Of a DNA stretch of 64,000 nt, positions 41,567 through 52,676 are shown piece after piece. Under the pieces are notes generated by a model. That model saw nothing but the letters and a program-made list of their open reading frames with translations. It ran no database searches and had not been told where the DNA came from. Source of the stretch: Amycolatopsis thermoflava N1165 (GTDB lineage Bacteria; Actinomycetota; Actinomycetes; Mycobacteriales; Pseudonocardiaceae). The stretch spans positions 2,827,560-2,891,559 of the forward strand of contig NZ_KI421511.1 in assembly GCF_000473265.1 (NCBI RefSeq), written 5' to 3'. The position numbers and the translations under genes were made by a program. Within the stretch, counting starts at the first letter, position 1; every line of letters begins with the position of its first letter.

Positions 41567-43186
41567 TCAGGCGCCGGTGAGCCGGGCCAGCGCGCCGTAG
41601 AACACGTCGGTGATCCGCGCCGGATCCGGCGCGGCGAACGTCTGCCCGCCGGTGGGGGTGGTGATCGCCGCCAGCTCGGCCACGTCCACGTCCGGGCCGA
41701 TCCCGATGCCGATGATCGCCACCGGCCTGGCCGGGTCGGCGAGCTTCGCCAGCTCCGCGACCAGCGCGTCCCTGCTGATGCCGTCCGCGTCGTCGTTGCG
41801 CCCGTCGGTCAGCACGATCACCAGGTTGAGCCGCCCCGCCTGCCACTCCGCCGACGCCAGCCGGTACGCGGCCAGCACCGTGTCGTACAGCCCGGTGTCC
41901 CCGTCCGGCGTGGCCTGGATCGCTCGCAACCGCTCCGCCGCCCCGGACGCCAGGTGGTCGCTCACCGGCCGCATCGGCAGCACCTCGCGGTAGTCGCGGT
42001 CGCCGTCCAGACGGGTGGCGAACTCCCACACGCTGCTCTCCGACGTCGGCTTGAACAGCGACAACGCCCGCGCGGCCGCGTCGGTGGTCAGCTGCATGCG
42101 GGTCTGCCCGGTGCCCGGCACCTCGACGTCCATCGACCCCGACACGTCGATCAGCACCCGCGCGCGCGAACTGGAGTTGATCCGCGCCCACTGTCCGAGC
42201 AGCGCGTCCACGTCGGCGTCGGTCGGCACCGCGGGCGAGGGCAGGGTCCGGTCGCTGACGTTCTGCGTCGCGCCGTCGCGCAGGTACCGGCCGTCGGGTG
42301 TGCGGAACCCGGCGTTGGCCAGCGCGTTCGACCCCTCCAGGCCCAGCAGCGCGGACAGCAGCGCCCCGGCGGCCCGCCGCTGGTCCTCCCCGGCGCCGCC
42401 GAGCATGGCGAACGGGTAGTCCAGCGCGGGCGCCTCCGCCTGGTAGGTCGCGACCAGCCCGCTCTGGGCACCCGCGATGCCGTTGCGCACGTTGTAGCGC
42501 AGCAATGCGTTCTCCGACACCGGGAACCCGGCGAGCGTCCGGTCGGCCAGCCGCGCGAACAGGTCGTCGGTGGTGGGCACCGCGTTCGGCGACAGCCGGC
42601 GCAGCGCCGCGGCATGGGCGTCGGCCGCGGGCACCGCGGCCCGGATGCCGATGAGCGCGGACAGACCGGCCGGGTCCCGCCCCGGATCGGGCACGCCGAG
42701 CGCCAGGCCGGGCGCGCCGAGCACGTCCGACCAGGACGGCACGCGGCCAGGCCAGCCGAGTCCGGAAGCGGCCTCCTCGGTCAGCGCGAACACGACCGGC
42801 GAGCTGGCGATGCTGGTGCCGCCCGCGATCCCGCTCGCGCCGACGCCCTTCGCCCGTCGCAGCTGCAGCGTCGACTCCGGGATCCACACGTCCGGCCGGA
42901 TCTCGCCGCCGGGCAGGGCCAGCGACTGCGCGACCGCCGCCGAGTCGACGGCGTTGACCTCGAAGGCCGCGCACTCGGTCTGCGCCACCCGGCGGGCGAC
43001 CTGCGCGACCGCCGGGGCCACCCCGGGCGCCGCGGCGACCCGCACCACCGCGGGCCGGTCGCAGCCGCCCTGGTCACGCACCACGTCCGCGGCGATCCAG
43101 CCTGCTCCGCCCAGCACGATGAGGACACCGAGCACCGCCCACACCCGCCGCGGCCGCCGCCGGGCAGGAGACGAATGTCGGCCCAC
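41567..43186 (-). CDS. membrane-anchored substrate-binding/VWA-domain protein
   Basis: 539 residues: basic start, one transmembrane anchor (VWAVLGVLIVLGGAGWIAA, residues 15-33), a solute-binding-protein-like domain (VRVAAAPGVAPAVAQVARRV ... GGEIRPDVWIPESTLQL) and a C-terminal von Willebrand A domain with an intact MIDAS (DVSGSMDV, later TPDGDTGLYDTVLAAY and VLTDGRND). Actinobacteria carry many such extracellular fusions; the VWA metal site suggests ligand-dependent adhesion or assembly. No transport genes are adjacent. GTG 43186 leaves a basic cytoplasmic tail before the helix. Confidence 0.88.
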   Translation of the reverse strand: MGRHSSPARRRPRRVWAVLGVLIVLGGAGWIAADVVRDQGGCDRPAVVRVAAAPGVAPAVAQVARRVAQTECAAFEVNAVDSAAVAQSLALPGGEIRPDVWIPESTLQLRRAKGVGASGIAGGTSIASSPVVFALTEEAASGLGWPGRVPSWSDVLGAPGLALGVPDPGRDPAGLSALIGIRAAVPAADAHAAALRRLSPNAVPTTDDLFARLADRTLAGFPVSENALLRYNVRNGIAGAQSGLVATYQAEAPALDYPFAMLGGAGEDQRRAAGALLSALLGLEGSNALANAGFRTPDGRYLRDGATQNVSDRTLPSPAVPTDADVDALLGQWARINSSSRARVLIDVSGSMDVEVPGTGQTRMQLTTDAAARALSLFKPTSESSVWEFATRLDGDRDYREVLPMRPVSDHLASGAAERLRAIQATPDGDTGLYDTVLAAYRLASAEWQAGRLNLVIVLTDGRNDDADGISRDALVAELAKLADPARPVAIIGIGIGPDVDVAELAAITTPTGGQTFAAPDPARITDVFYGALARLTGA

Positions 43187-43253
43187 CTCGCACCGCCTCC
43201 GCTGGATCGCTCGCCAGGACGAGATCCAGGTTAAGGGCAGTGACGGAGATTAC

Positions 43254-46111
<2,858 letters not shown>

Positions 46112-47593
46112 TCAGCGGACCTTCAGCGTGACCGCCTCGGTGAGCTGGCCGCCGCCCTTCTTCGACACCAGGCAGTAGATGCCGCGGACCGGATCGTCGT
46201 AGGACTTCTCCGGGACGGCGTCCCAGTCGGCCTGCGACGGGACGAGCGCGCGGTAGCTGAGCGTGGCGCGCTCGGCCGCGTCGATCGTTGCGGAGTGGAA
46301 GCTCAGCGCGCAGAAGGACTCGGCGTAGCGGCGCAGCGCGTCGGCGCCGGGGTACGCCACGAACCCGGCTTCGTCGTCCCCGGAGCCGGCGTTGCCGAGG
46401 CTGTCCTGCTCGTCGTAGAGCTCCAGCTCGTGTGCCTTGTCGCAGTCGACCTGGTTGTCGGAGGTGATCCGGTAGCCGGGTTCGAGCCGGCCGTTGTAGC
46501 ACCGGTAGGAGCTGCCCGGCTCGAACTCCAGGTCGCCGCCCGCGCCGTAGACCATGGTCGGCAGCATCGCCGGGTCCGCCGCCTCGGTCGCCCACCACTG
46601 GCCGGCCAGGAAACCGCCGGCCAGCAGCACGACGCCGAGGACGGCGCCCGCGGTGACCCACAGGCCGCGGCGGCCGGTGCGGGACGGCGCCGGGGCGAAC
46701 CGGGTCGGCGGTTGTCCGTTGTGGACAGCGGTGGCGACGCCCCCGGGCGGGGTGTTGTGGGCGGCGATGCCGAGCAGGTGCGCGGCCTGGGCCGCGGAGA
46801 TCCGGCCCTCCGGCTTGGCCACCAGCAGGCCCATGATCGCCGAGGCCAGCGGGCCCTGGACCCTGGTCAGGTAGGGCACCTCGGTGAGGATCGCGTTCAT
46901 GGTCGCGGCGGTGGTCGGGCGGTCGAACGCGGACTTGCCCTCGACGGCCAGGAACAGCGTCGCGCCCAGTGACCACAGGTCGGAGTCGGGCAGCGCCTCC
47001 CGCCCGTCGAGCCGCTCCGGCGCCATGAACGCGGGCGAGCCCACGATCGTGCCGCTCGAGGTCAGCCGCGGGTCGTCGATCGCGGTGGCGATGCCGAAGT
47101 CGGTGAGCTTCACCCGCCCGTTCGCGCCGACCATGATGTTGCCCGGCTTGACGTCGCGGTGCACGATGCCGGCCTCGTGCGCGGCCTGCAGCGCGGAGAG
47201 CACCTGCTGCCCGATCGAGGCCACCTGCTGCGGCGGCAGCGCGCCGTGGTGGCGCACCAGGTCGCCCAGCGTGGGCGCCTCGACCAGCTCCATCACGATG
47301 TAGGTCGCGCCGTCCTCGGTGACCACGTCGAAGACCGTGACGATGGCCGGGTCGTTCAGCCGCCCCGCGGTGCGCACCTCCCGCAGCACCCGCTCGGTGA
47401 AGACGGTGTCCTCGGCGCCGTCGGGCAGGCGCAGCTCCTTGATCGCGACCTGGCGGCCGATCACCTGGTCCTGCGCCCGCCACACGACGCCGTGCCCGCC
47501 CCGGCCCAGCTCGCCGAGGAGCGCGTAGCGGCCGGCCACCACCCGTGGTCCGACCGGGCGCGGCGTGGTCTGCTGGGTCTGCTCTTCGGTCAA
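46112..47593 (-). CDS. transmembrane Ser/Thr protein kinase with extracellular septum-formation domain
   Basis: 493 residues. The Hanks-type kinase spans about 20-270: glycine loop LGELGRGGHGVVWRA, VAIKEL lysine, HRDVKPGN catalytic loop, LTDFGIA and the activation segment SSGTIVGSPAFMAPERL. After a Pro-rich juxtamembrane region comes one transmembrane helix (LWVTAGAVLGVVLLAGGFLAG). The outer domain (SSYRCYNGRLEPGYRI, VDCDKAHELELYDEQD, FCALSF, ...GIYCLVSKK) has four spaced cysteines and resembles the 'septum formation' domain (PF13845). It may therefore couple an envelope or septal signal to phosphorylation. It lies between dapA and mntH, unlike mycobacteria. Confidence 0.9.
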   Translation of the reverse strand: MTEEQTQQTTPRPVGPRVVAGRYALLGELGRGGHGVVWRAQDQVIGRQVAIKELRLPDGAEDTVFTERVLREVRTAGRLNDPAIVTVFDVVTEDGATYIVMELVEAPTLGDLVRHHGALPPQQVASIGQQVLSALQAAHEAGIVHRDVKPGNIMVGANGRVKLTDFGIATAIDDPRLTSSGTIVGSPAFMAPERLDGREALPDSDLWSLGATLFLAVEGKSAFDRPTTAATMNAILTEVPYLTRVQGPLASAIMGLLVAKPEGRISAAQAAHLLGIAAHNTPPGGVATAVHNGQPPTRFAPAPSRTGRRGLWVTAGAVLGVVLLAGGFLAGQWWATEAADPAMLPTMVYGAGGDLEFEPGSSYRCYNGRLEPGYRITSDNQVDCDKAHELELYDEQDSLGNAGSGDDEAGFVAYPGADALRRYAESFCALSFHSATIDAAERATLSYRALVPSQADWDAVPEKSYDDPVRGIYCLVSKKGGGQLTEAVTLKVR

Positions 47594-47669
47594 CGTGGCT
47601 CCGGTGATCGCGGCTATCGGGACAGCGGGATGCTAGTCCGACCGCCGCGGGAGCCGATCGGTTCCGGTG

Positions 47670-48908
47670 TCAGCCCGCGAACGTGAGGTAGATCAGCGCC
47701 ACGTTGAGGGTGATGATGACCGCGGCGATCACCCACGCCAGCGTCGTGGTCGCGCGGTGATTCGCGGCGGTCCCCATCAGCCCGCGGTCGCTGGTCAGCC
47801 GCACCAGCGGCACCAGTGCGAACGGGATGCCGAAGGACAGCACCACCTGGGACACCACCAGCGCGCGGCTGGGGTCCACGCCGATCGCGAGCACCACGAT
47901 CGCGGGCAGCAGCGTGATCAGCCGCCGCAGCAGCAGCGGGATCCGCTTGCGCAGCAGGCCCTGCATGATCATCGCGCCGGCGTAGGCGCCCACCGAGGTC
48001 GAGGCCAGGCCGGAGGCCAGCAGCCCGATCGCGAACAGCAGCGCGACGGCCGGGCCGAGCGTGTTTCCCACGGCGGCGTGCGCGCCTTCGATCGAGTCGA
48101 CGCCGTCCTGGCCCTGCAGGTTCGTGGCGGCCAGCAGCACCATCGACAGGTTCACCGCGCCGGCCAGCAGCATCGCCAGGCCGACGTCGAAGCGGGTGAT
48201 CCGCAGCAGGCGCGACCGGCGGGCGGCGTCGACCTTGCCGTGCCGGTCGCGGGCGAGCCCGGAGTGCAGGTAGACGGCGTGCGGCATGACGGTGGCGCCG
48301 AGCATGGCGGCGGCGATCAGCACGCTTTCGGTGCCGGCGAACCGCGGGACCAGCCCGGCCGCCGCGTCCGCCGCGGACGGCGGTTCCACGAACACGCTGG
48401 CCAGGAACCCGACCGCGATGACGCCGAGCAGGCCGGTGACGACCCGCTCGAACGGCCGCTGGCCACGCTTGTCCTGCACCAGCAGCAGGACCATCGACAC
48501 CACGCCGGTGATCACGCCGCCGGCCAGCAGCGGCAGGTCGAACAGCAGGTACAGGGCGATCGCGCCGCCGACGACCTCGGCCAGGTCGGTCGCGATCGCG
48601 ACCGTCTCGGCCTGCGCCCAGTAGCCGAGGCGCGCGGCCCGCGGCATCCGCTCGCGCAGGTTCTCCGGCAGGGACAGGCCGGTGACCAGGCCCAGCTTCG
48701 CCGACAGGTACTGGACCAGCCCGGCCATCAGGTTGGCGGCCACGATCACCCACACCAGCAGGTAGCCGAACTGGGCCCCGGCGCTGATGTTGGAGGCGAC
48801 GTTGCCCGGGTCGACGTAGGCGATCGCGGCGACGAACGCGGGCCCGAGCAGCAGGGAACCGGAGCGCACCCGCTTGAGCCGTGGTCCGAGCTGTTCCGTC
48901 AGCGCCAT
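47670..48908 (-). CDS. mntH: Nramp-family divalent metal (Mn2+) transporter
   Basis: 412-residue proton-coupled metal importer with about eleven helices. The two metal-binding motifs are intact: DPGN in AYVDPGNVASNI (helix 1) and MPH in GATVMPHAVYLHS (helix 6). ATG 48908 (MALTEQLGPRLKRVRSGSLLLGPAFVAAIAYVDPGN) gives the usual N-terminus; the long open frame upstream lies in repeat DNA and is not coding. A DtxR/MntR-like site sits 33 bases upstream of the start. The physiological metal is probably Mn2+. Confidence 0.94.
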   Translation of the reverse strand: MALTEQLGPRLKRVRSGSLLLGPAFVAAIAYVDPGNVASNISAGAQFGYLLVWVIVAANLMAGLVQYLSAKLGLVTGLSLPENLRERMPRAARLGYWAQAETVAIATDLAEVVGGAIALYLLFDLPLLAGGVITGVVSMVLLLVQDKRGQRPFERVVTGLLGVIAVGFLASVFVEPPSAADAAAGLVPRFAGTESVLIAAAMLGATVMPHAVYLHSGLARDRHGKVDAARRSRLLRITRFDVGLAMLLAGAVNLSMVLLAATNLQGQDGVDSIEGAHAAVGNTLGPAVALLFAIGLLASGLASTSVGAYAGAMIMQGLLRKRIPLLLRRLITLLPAIVVLAIGVDPSRALVVSQVVLSFGIPFALVPLVRLTSDRGLMGTAANHRATTTLAWVIAAVIITLNVALIYLTFAG

Positions 48909-48940
48909 CCGTCCTCCATCCACAAAGCCGAAGCCTGATT

Positions 48941-48959
48941 TTAGGTGCGCCGAACTTTG
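48941..48959. promoter_or_regulatory. DtxR/MntR-like operator candidate upstream of mntH
   Basis: TTAGGTGCGCCGAACTTTG keeps the left half TTAGGT and the central G-C of the actinobacterial DtxR-family consensus (TTAGGTTAGGCTAACCTAA) but diverges on the right. It lies 33-51 bases ahead of the mntH start, where an MntR repressor site would be expected. Confidence 0.4.
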
Positions 48960-49091
48960 GTGTACAGAGCAGCGAAAGTGGCGTGCAACGCACGGGCACC
49001 ACGCGCAGACGTACCCCACAGGGGTGGCTTTAAGGCAGCACGCTTCGGGCGGCCGCGTCCGGGGTGGGCTCGGAAAGGGGTCGAGAGCGGT

Positions 49092-49698
49092 CCGGCAGGC
49101 AGGGACAACGCCGTTCGCCGCGCGGGCTGAGTGGCCAGGTCCCGGCGCGACGGGCCGCTGGTGGCGATCCGATCCGGTGAACACGACCTGCCCCGGGGAC
49201 GGCAGCGGTGACCGCCGACCGGGGAACGACGTCCGGGCCAGGCGAATCGCCAGTGCGCCGATCGGTCCGCTGGCCAGATCGAGGGCCGGCCGACGGTCCG
49301 GGACCCGCAGGCCGGGACCCCGGCCCACGCGGGCCGGCAGGCAGGGACAACGCCGTTCGCCGCGCGGGCTGACTGGCCAGATCCCGGCGCGACGGGCCGC
49401 TGGTGGCGATCCGGTTCGGTGAACACGACCTGCCCCAGGAACGACGGCGGCGGTGACCGCCGACCGGGGAACGACTTCCGGGTCAAGCGAAATCGCCAGT
49501 ACGCCGATCGGCCCGCTGGCCAGATCGAGCGGCGGCCGACGGTCCGGGACGCGCAGGCCGAAAACCCCGGCGTGACCCCCGACCGAGAAACCAACGTCCG
49601 AGTCAGGCGAAATCGCCGGTGCGCCGATCAGCCCGGTGGCCAGCAGACCAGCGCCGGCCGACGGGCCGGGACCCGCAGGCCGGGAACCCGGCCCACGC
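49092..49698. repeat. imperfect tandem repeat, 242-bp period, 2.5 copies
   Basis: Copy 1 starts at 49092 and copy 2 at 49334 (both GGCAGGCAGGGACAACGCCG...); a third partial copy, the 3' half only, occupies about 49573-49698. Copies differ by scattered substitutions and small indels, with one 3' half duplicated separately. It fills most of the 797-base gap between mntH and the ACT-domain gene. It contains sub-motifs such as GTGAACACGACCTGCC and CGCTGGCCAGATCGAG. Open frames run through it but have no protein-like features. No transposase or terminal repeats are attached. Confidence 0.85.
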
Positions 49699-49705
49699 GG
49701 GACGG

Positions 49706-50089
49706 CTACTCCGCGACCTCGTGCCCGGCCGCGCGCAGCGCCTGCACCGCGCGCGCCAGGTCGCCTTCCTTCACCAGCACGTGGTCGGTGTCGAACGTGG
49801 ACAGCGTGAACAGGCCGACCCCCGCGGACGCCAGCTCGCTGGCCAGCGCGGCGATGATCCCGGTGAGGGTGAACGCCAGCGGGCCGCGCACGGTCAGCAG
49901 CCGCCAGCCGGACTCGACCCGGGCGCCCTCCGGGGCCAGGCCGGCCGGGCAGATCACCGAGGTCTCCGCGGGCGTGCGCGTGACCGAGACCAGCCGGTCC
50001 GGCGCGTCCAGAGCGGGCACCGGAACGCCCGGATCCAGCCGCGCGACCGCGTACTCGCCCGGCTGGACGTCGATGGCGAGCCGTTTCAC
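49706..50089 (-). CDS. ACT-domain protein
   Basis: 127-residue protein with two ACT-like halves: [24 protein letters not shown]...[16 protein letters not shown] and [45 protein letters not shown] domains bind amino acids; this small stand-alone type (ACT_7/CASTOR-like) is common in bacteria without an assigned role. GTG 50089 overlaps the thyX stop (GTGA), so it is translationally coupled to thyX. The gene ends 7 bases before the 242-bp repeat region, whose sequence does not enter the coding part. Confidence 0.85.
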   Translation of the reverse strand: MKRLAIDVQPGEYAVARLDPGVPVPALDAPDRLVSVTRTPAETSVICPAGLAPEGARVESGWRLLTVRGPLAFTLTGIIAALASELASAGVGLFTLSTFDTDHVLVKEGDLARAVQALRAAGHEVAE

Positions 50090-50838
50090 CCTTCGAGGAC
50101 CTTCGGGCTGGAGGCGACCTCGGTGCCGTCGGGCAGGGTGGAGATGGTGAAGTCGGCGAACACGTTCGGCGCGGCCTTCTGCAGCTGCCGCAGGCATTCC
50201 ACGGCCAGCCCGCGGATCTCCACGTCGGCGTGCTCGGTGGCGCGCATGGCGATGAAGTGCCGCCAGGCGCGGTAGTTGCCGGTCACCACGATGCGGGTCT
50301 CGGTGGCGTTGGGCAGCACCGACCGGGCGGCCTGGCGCGCCTGCTTGCGGCGCAGCGTGGCGCTCGGCGCGTCGGCGAACTTGTCCTCCAGCCCGGCCAG
50401 CAGCTCGTTGTACGCGTCGACGCTCGCCTGCGCGGCCTTGAGGAACTTCTCGTGCAGCTCCGGGTCGTTCGCGATCACATCCGGCTCGACGAACGCGGCG
50501 TCGCGCTCGGGCACGTACCGCTGCGACAGCTGGGAGTAGGAGAAGTGGCGGTGGCGGATCAGCTCGTGGGTCAGCGAGCGCGAAACGCCGCTGATGTAGA
50601 AGCTCACCGAGCCGTGCTCCAGCACCGACAGGTGACCGACCTCGATGATGTGGTCGATGTAGCCGGCGTTGGTGGCCGTCTTCGGGTTCGGCTTCTTCCA
50701 CGACTGGTAGCAGGCGCGGCCCGCGAACTCGGCGAGCGCCTCCCCCCCGTCGGCGTCGGTCGACCACGGCACGTCCTCCGGCGGGAAGAACTCCGTCTTC
50801 GCGATCAGCTGAACCTTCGGCGACACGGTCTCGGCCAC
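50086..50838 (-). CDS. thyX: flavin-dependent thymidylate synthase ThyX
   Basis: 250 residues, identical in length to M. tuberculosis ThyX. Makes dTMP from dUMP using FAD, NADPH and methylene-tetrahydrofolate. The ThyX motif [13 protein letters not shown] is intact, as are [29 protein letters not shown] and the closing [38 protein letters not shown] 50838 is chosen because AAGGAG lies 7 bases upstream and the N-terminus then matches the family. Divergent from the HicB-like gene; coupled to the ACT-domain gene. Confidence 0.96.
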   Translation of the reverse strand: MAETVSPKVQLIAKTEFFPPEDVPWSTDADGGEALAEFAGRACYQSWKKPNPKTATNAGYIDHIIEVGHLSVLEHGSVSFYISGVSRSLTHELIRHRHFSYSQLSQRYVPERDAAFVEPDVIANDPELHEKFLKAAQASVDAYNELLAGLEDKFADAPSATLRRKQARQAARSVLPNATETRIVVTGNYRAWRHFIAMRATEHADVEIRGLAVECLRQLQKAAPNVFADFTISTLPDGTEVASSPKVLEG

Positions 50839-50903
50839 GGTCGCGCTCCTTCCCCTCAACGACTCCCCGGCAGCGTAACCGCCGAGTCCGACAACCCGGC
50901 CAC

Positions 50904-50919
50904 GACACCACATGGTGTC
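50904..50919. promoter_or_regulatory. perfect 16-bp palindrome GACACCA-CA-TGGTGTC
   Basis: Located between thyX and the HicB-like gene, 45 bases upstream of the latter's start. The same half-sites recur at 50935-50941 and 50957-50963 around the promoter, and in the palindrome upstream of DUF3040 (15456-15473). Best explained as an operator for the ribbon-helix-helix protein encoded immediately downstream. Confidence 0.65.
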
Positions 50920-50928
50920 ATCTCCTCC

Positions 50929-50963
50929 TTGACTGACACCAGAAGTGACGTCATAGTGGTGTC
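50929..50963 (+). promoter_or_regulatory. leaderless promoter embedded in operator half-sites
   Basis: TTGACT (50929-50934) and CATAGT (50952-50957) have a 17-base spacer. A start about 7 bases after the -10 falls on the A of ATG 50964, so the mRNA would be leaderless, and no Shine-Dalgarno is present. GACACCA at 50935-50941 and TGGTGTC at 50957-50963 flank the spacer and -10, with TGACGTCA (50946-50953) in the centre. Repressor binding here would block RNA polymerase directly. Confidence 0.65.
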
Positions 50964-51476
50964 ATGGATTTGACCCCGTACATCACCAGCCTCCGCGAGG
51001 ACCTCACCGCGACGGCCTCGGCCGGGGACGAGCAGATCCGCCGGGCGGCGGCACTGCTGTCCGGCGCGCTGGAGCCCGCGGTCCGGCTGGTGCTGATGAA
51101 CGCGCTGGCCGACCTCGCCGCCGAGGCGACCGCCCAGCTGCCCGACCACGTCGTCGAGGTGCGCCTGGACGGCCGGGACGTGCGGGTGGTGGTCACCGGT
51201 TCCGCCGGCGAGCGGCCACGGGCCGAGCGTCCCGGGCCGCCCCCTCCGCCACCGCCGCCGCTGGTGGAGGGCGGGGACATCTCGCGCATGACGCTGCGCC
51301 TGGTGGAGAAGCTCAAGGAGCAGGCCGAGCACGCCGCCTCGTCGCAGGGCGTCTCGCTCAACACGTTCATCTCACAGGCCGTGCAGGGCGCGCTGCACGG
51401 TTCGCAGTCCTGGCACGCCGAGAAGCAGAGCGGCTCACGGTCCGAGTCGCACCTGCACGGCTGGGTGAAGGGATAG
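50964..51476 (+). CDS. HicB-like ribbon-helix-helix protein
   Basis: 170 residues. The N-terminal part is helical (MDLTPYITSLREDLTATASAGDEQIRRAAALLSGAL), a Pro-rich hinge (RPGPPPPPPPPL) follows, then a C-terminal ribbon-helix-helix segment: RMTLRLVEKLKEQAEHAASSQGVSLNTFISQAVQGAL, as in HicB/Arc-type DNA-binding antitoxins. No HicA toxin is adjacent; the following gene is a DUF4097 protein 2 bases downstream. The likely role is autorepression of this two-gene operon through the palindromes at 50904-50963. Leaderless ATG start. Confidence 0.82.
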   Translation: MDLTPYITSLREDLTATASAGDEQIRRAAALLSGALEPAVRLVLMNALADLAAEATAQLPDHVVEVRLDGRDVRVVVTGSAGERPRAERPGPPPPPPPPLVEGGDISRMTLRLVEKLKEQAEHAASSQGVSLNTFISQAVQGALHGSQSWHAEKQSGSRSESHLHGWVKG

Positions 51477-51478
51477 TC

Positions 51479-52375
51479 ATGACCGATCCGGAGCTCGTGC
51501 GCACGCAGACGTTCACCCTGCCTGGGCCGCTGGAGCTGGACATCGCCGTGTCGATGGGGAAGGTCGAGGTGAAGCTGGACGCCGAGGAGCCCGAGGCGAC
51601 GGTGGAGATCCGGCACGACCCGGACGCGCAGCAGCCGTGGACGCAGGGGATTTCCAGCCTGCTGAGCTGGGTCAGCGAGCGGTTCGGCGACCAGCTGGGC
51701 ACCGATCTGAGCGACACGCCCGCGGACGCGGTGCAGCAGACGCGGCTGGAACAGACCGGCAACCGGCTGACGGTGCACGCGCCGAAGGCGTTGCCGCTGC
51801 GGAACATCCCGCTCGCGGTCACGGTGATCGCGCCCGCCGGCACCGCCGTGGAAGTGCGGGCCGGGTCGGCGAACGTGACGGCGACCGGGCCTGCCGGGCG
51901 GGTGGACGTCTCCACCGGGACCGGCGAGATCAGGCTGGACCGGTCGGAGGGCGCGGCGACGGTGCGCAGCGGCTCCGGCGCGATCCGGCTCGGGCCGACG
52001 CTGGCGGGGCTGCACCTGCGCACCGGCAGCGGCGACGTCGAGGTGGCGTCGCTGGCCGGGTCGGCGACGCTGGCCACCGGCACCGGCGATGTCTGGCTGG
52101 GCACCGTGTCCGGCTCCGTGCTGGCCCGCAGCGGCAGCGGCGACGTGTCGGTCGCCGAGGCGGCGAGCGGAAACCTGGAGCTGGTCACCGGTTCCGGCGA
52201 CATCCGGGTCGGGATCCGGCCGGGCGTGTCCGCGGAGGTCGACCTGACCGCGAGCGCAGGCAAGGTGTCGAGCGAGCTGGACGTGGCGCTGGACCGGCCC
52301 GACGGCGAGATCCCGCTGAACCTGCGGGCCCGCACGGGATCCGGCACGGCCGTGGTGACCCGCGCGGCGCAGTAG
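51479..52375 (+). CDS. DUF4097-family beta-strand repeat protein
   Basis: 298 residues without signal peptide or membrane helix. After 110 residues the sequence becomes a right-handed beta-helix-like array of short repeats (VDVSTGTGEIRLDRSEG, TVRSGSGAIRLG, HLRTGSGDVEVASLAG, LATGTGDVWLG, ARSGSGDVSVAEA, LVTGSGDIRVG), with the T/SGSGD/E pattern about every 18-20 residues. The function of DUF4097 is unknown. It forms an operon with the HicB-like gene (2-base gap) and a strong terminator follows at 52415. Confidence 0.9.
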   Translation: MTDPELVRTQTFTLPGPLELDIAVSMGKVEVKLDAEEPEATVEIRHDPDAQQPWTQGISSLLSWVSERFGDQLGTDLSDTPADAVQQTRLEQTGNRLTVHAPKALPLRNIPLAVTVIAPAGTAVEVRAGSANVTATGPAGRVDVSTGTGEIRLDRSEGAATVRSGSGAIRLGPTLAGLHLRTGSGDVEVASLAGSATLATGTGDVWLGTVSGSVLARSGSGDVSVAEAASGNLELVTGSGDIRVGIRPGVSAEVDLTASAGKVSSELDVALDRPDGEIPLNLRARTGSGTAVVTRAAQ

Positions 52376-52414
52376 ACCACCGGAGGGGCGGCCGCGAGCC
52401 GCCATGGGGGTGGA

Positions 52415-52450
52415 GGGGTGGTGTGACATGGGGGCGTGTCACACCACCCC
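52415..52450 (+). terminator. strong hairpin terminator after the HicB-like/DUF4097 operon
   Basis: Perfect 14-bp inverted repeat (GGGGTGGTGTGACA with TGTCACACCACCCC) around an 8-nt loop, 40 bases after the DUF4097 stop. One of the most stable hairpins in the window. It can also act on the minus strand, but no gene ends there from that side. Confidence 0.85.
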
Positions 52451-52676
52451 GATTCCGTGTTTGGACCACCGGCGGCCCGCGAACGTCCCCAGCTGCGGCC
52501 GGAGATCCAGCAGCCCGCCACCAGCCATTCCCAAGCAAAGACGGCCCGCGAACCTCCTCGACCGCCGAAGGCCGGCTGTCACCCACAGGGCGGGCGGCAG
52601 CTGTTGGTGGGCTTGCCGCCAGCCGGCCACCGCCATTTTTCGTGCGTGCCGGCCGACGGATTCAGCGCCGTCGTTC
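52451..52676. other. gene-free spacer with short direct repeat
   Basis: Rest of the 301-base gap before the YcaQ-family gene. CGGCCCGCGAAC occurs twice (near 52474 and 52542), each followed by similar C-rich sequence, suggesting a small duplication. No coding or structural feature beyond that was recognised. Confidence 0.4.

Noticed and set aside
50964-52375. Classical HicAB toxin-antitoxin system
   Set aside because: No HicA-like small RNA-binding toxin gene is present; the partner is a DUF4097 beta-repeat protein.
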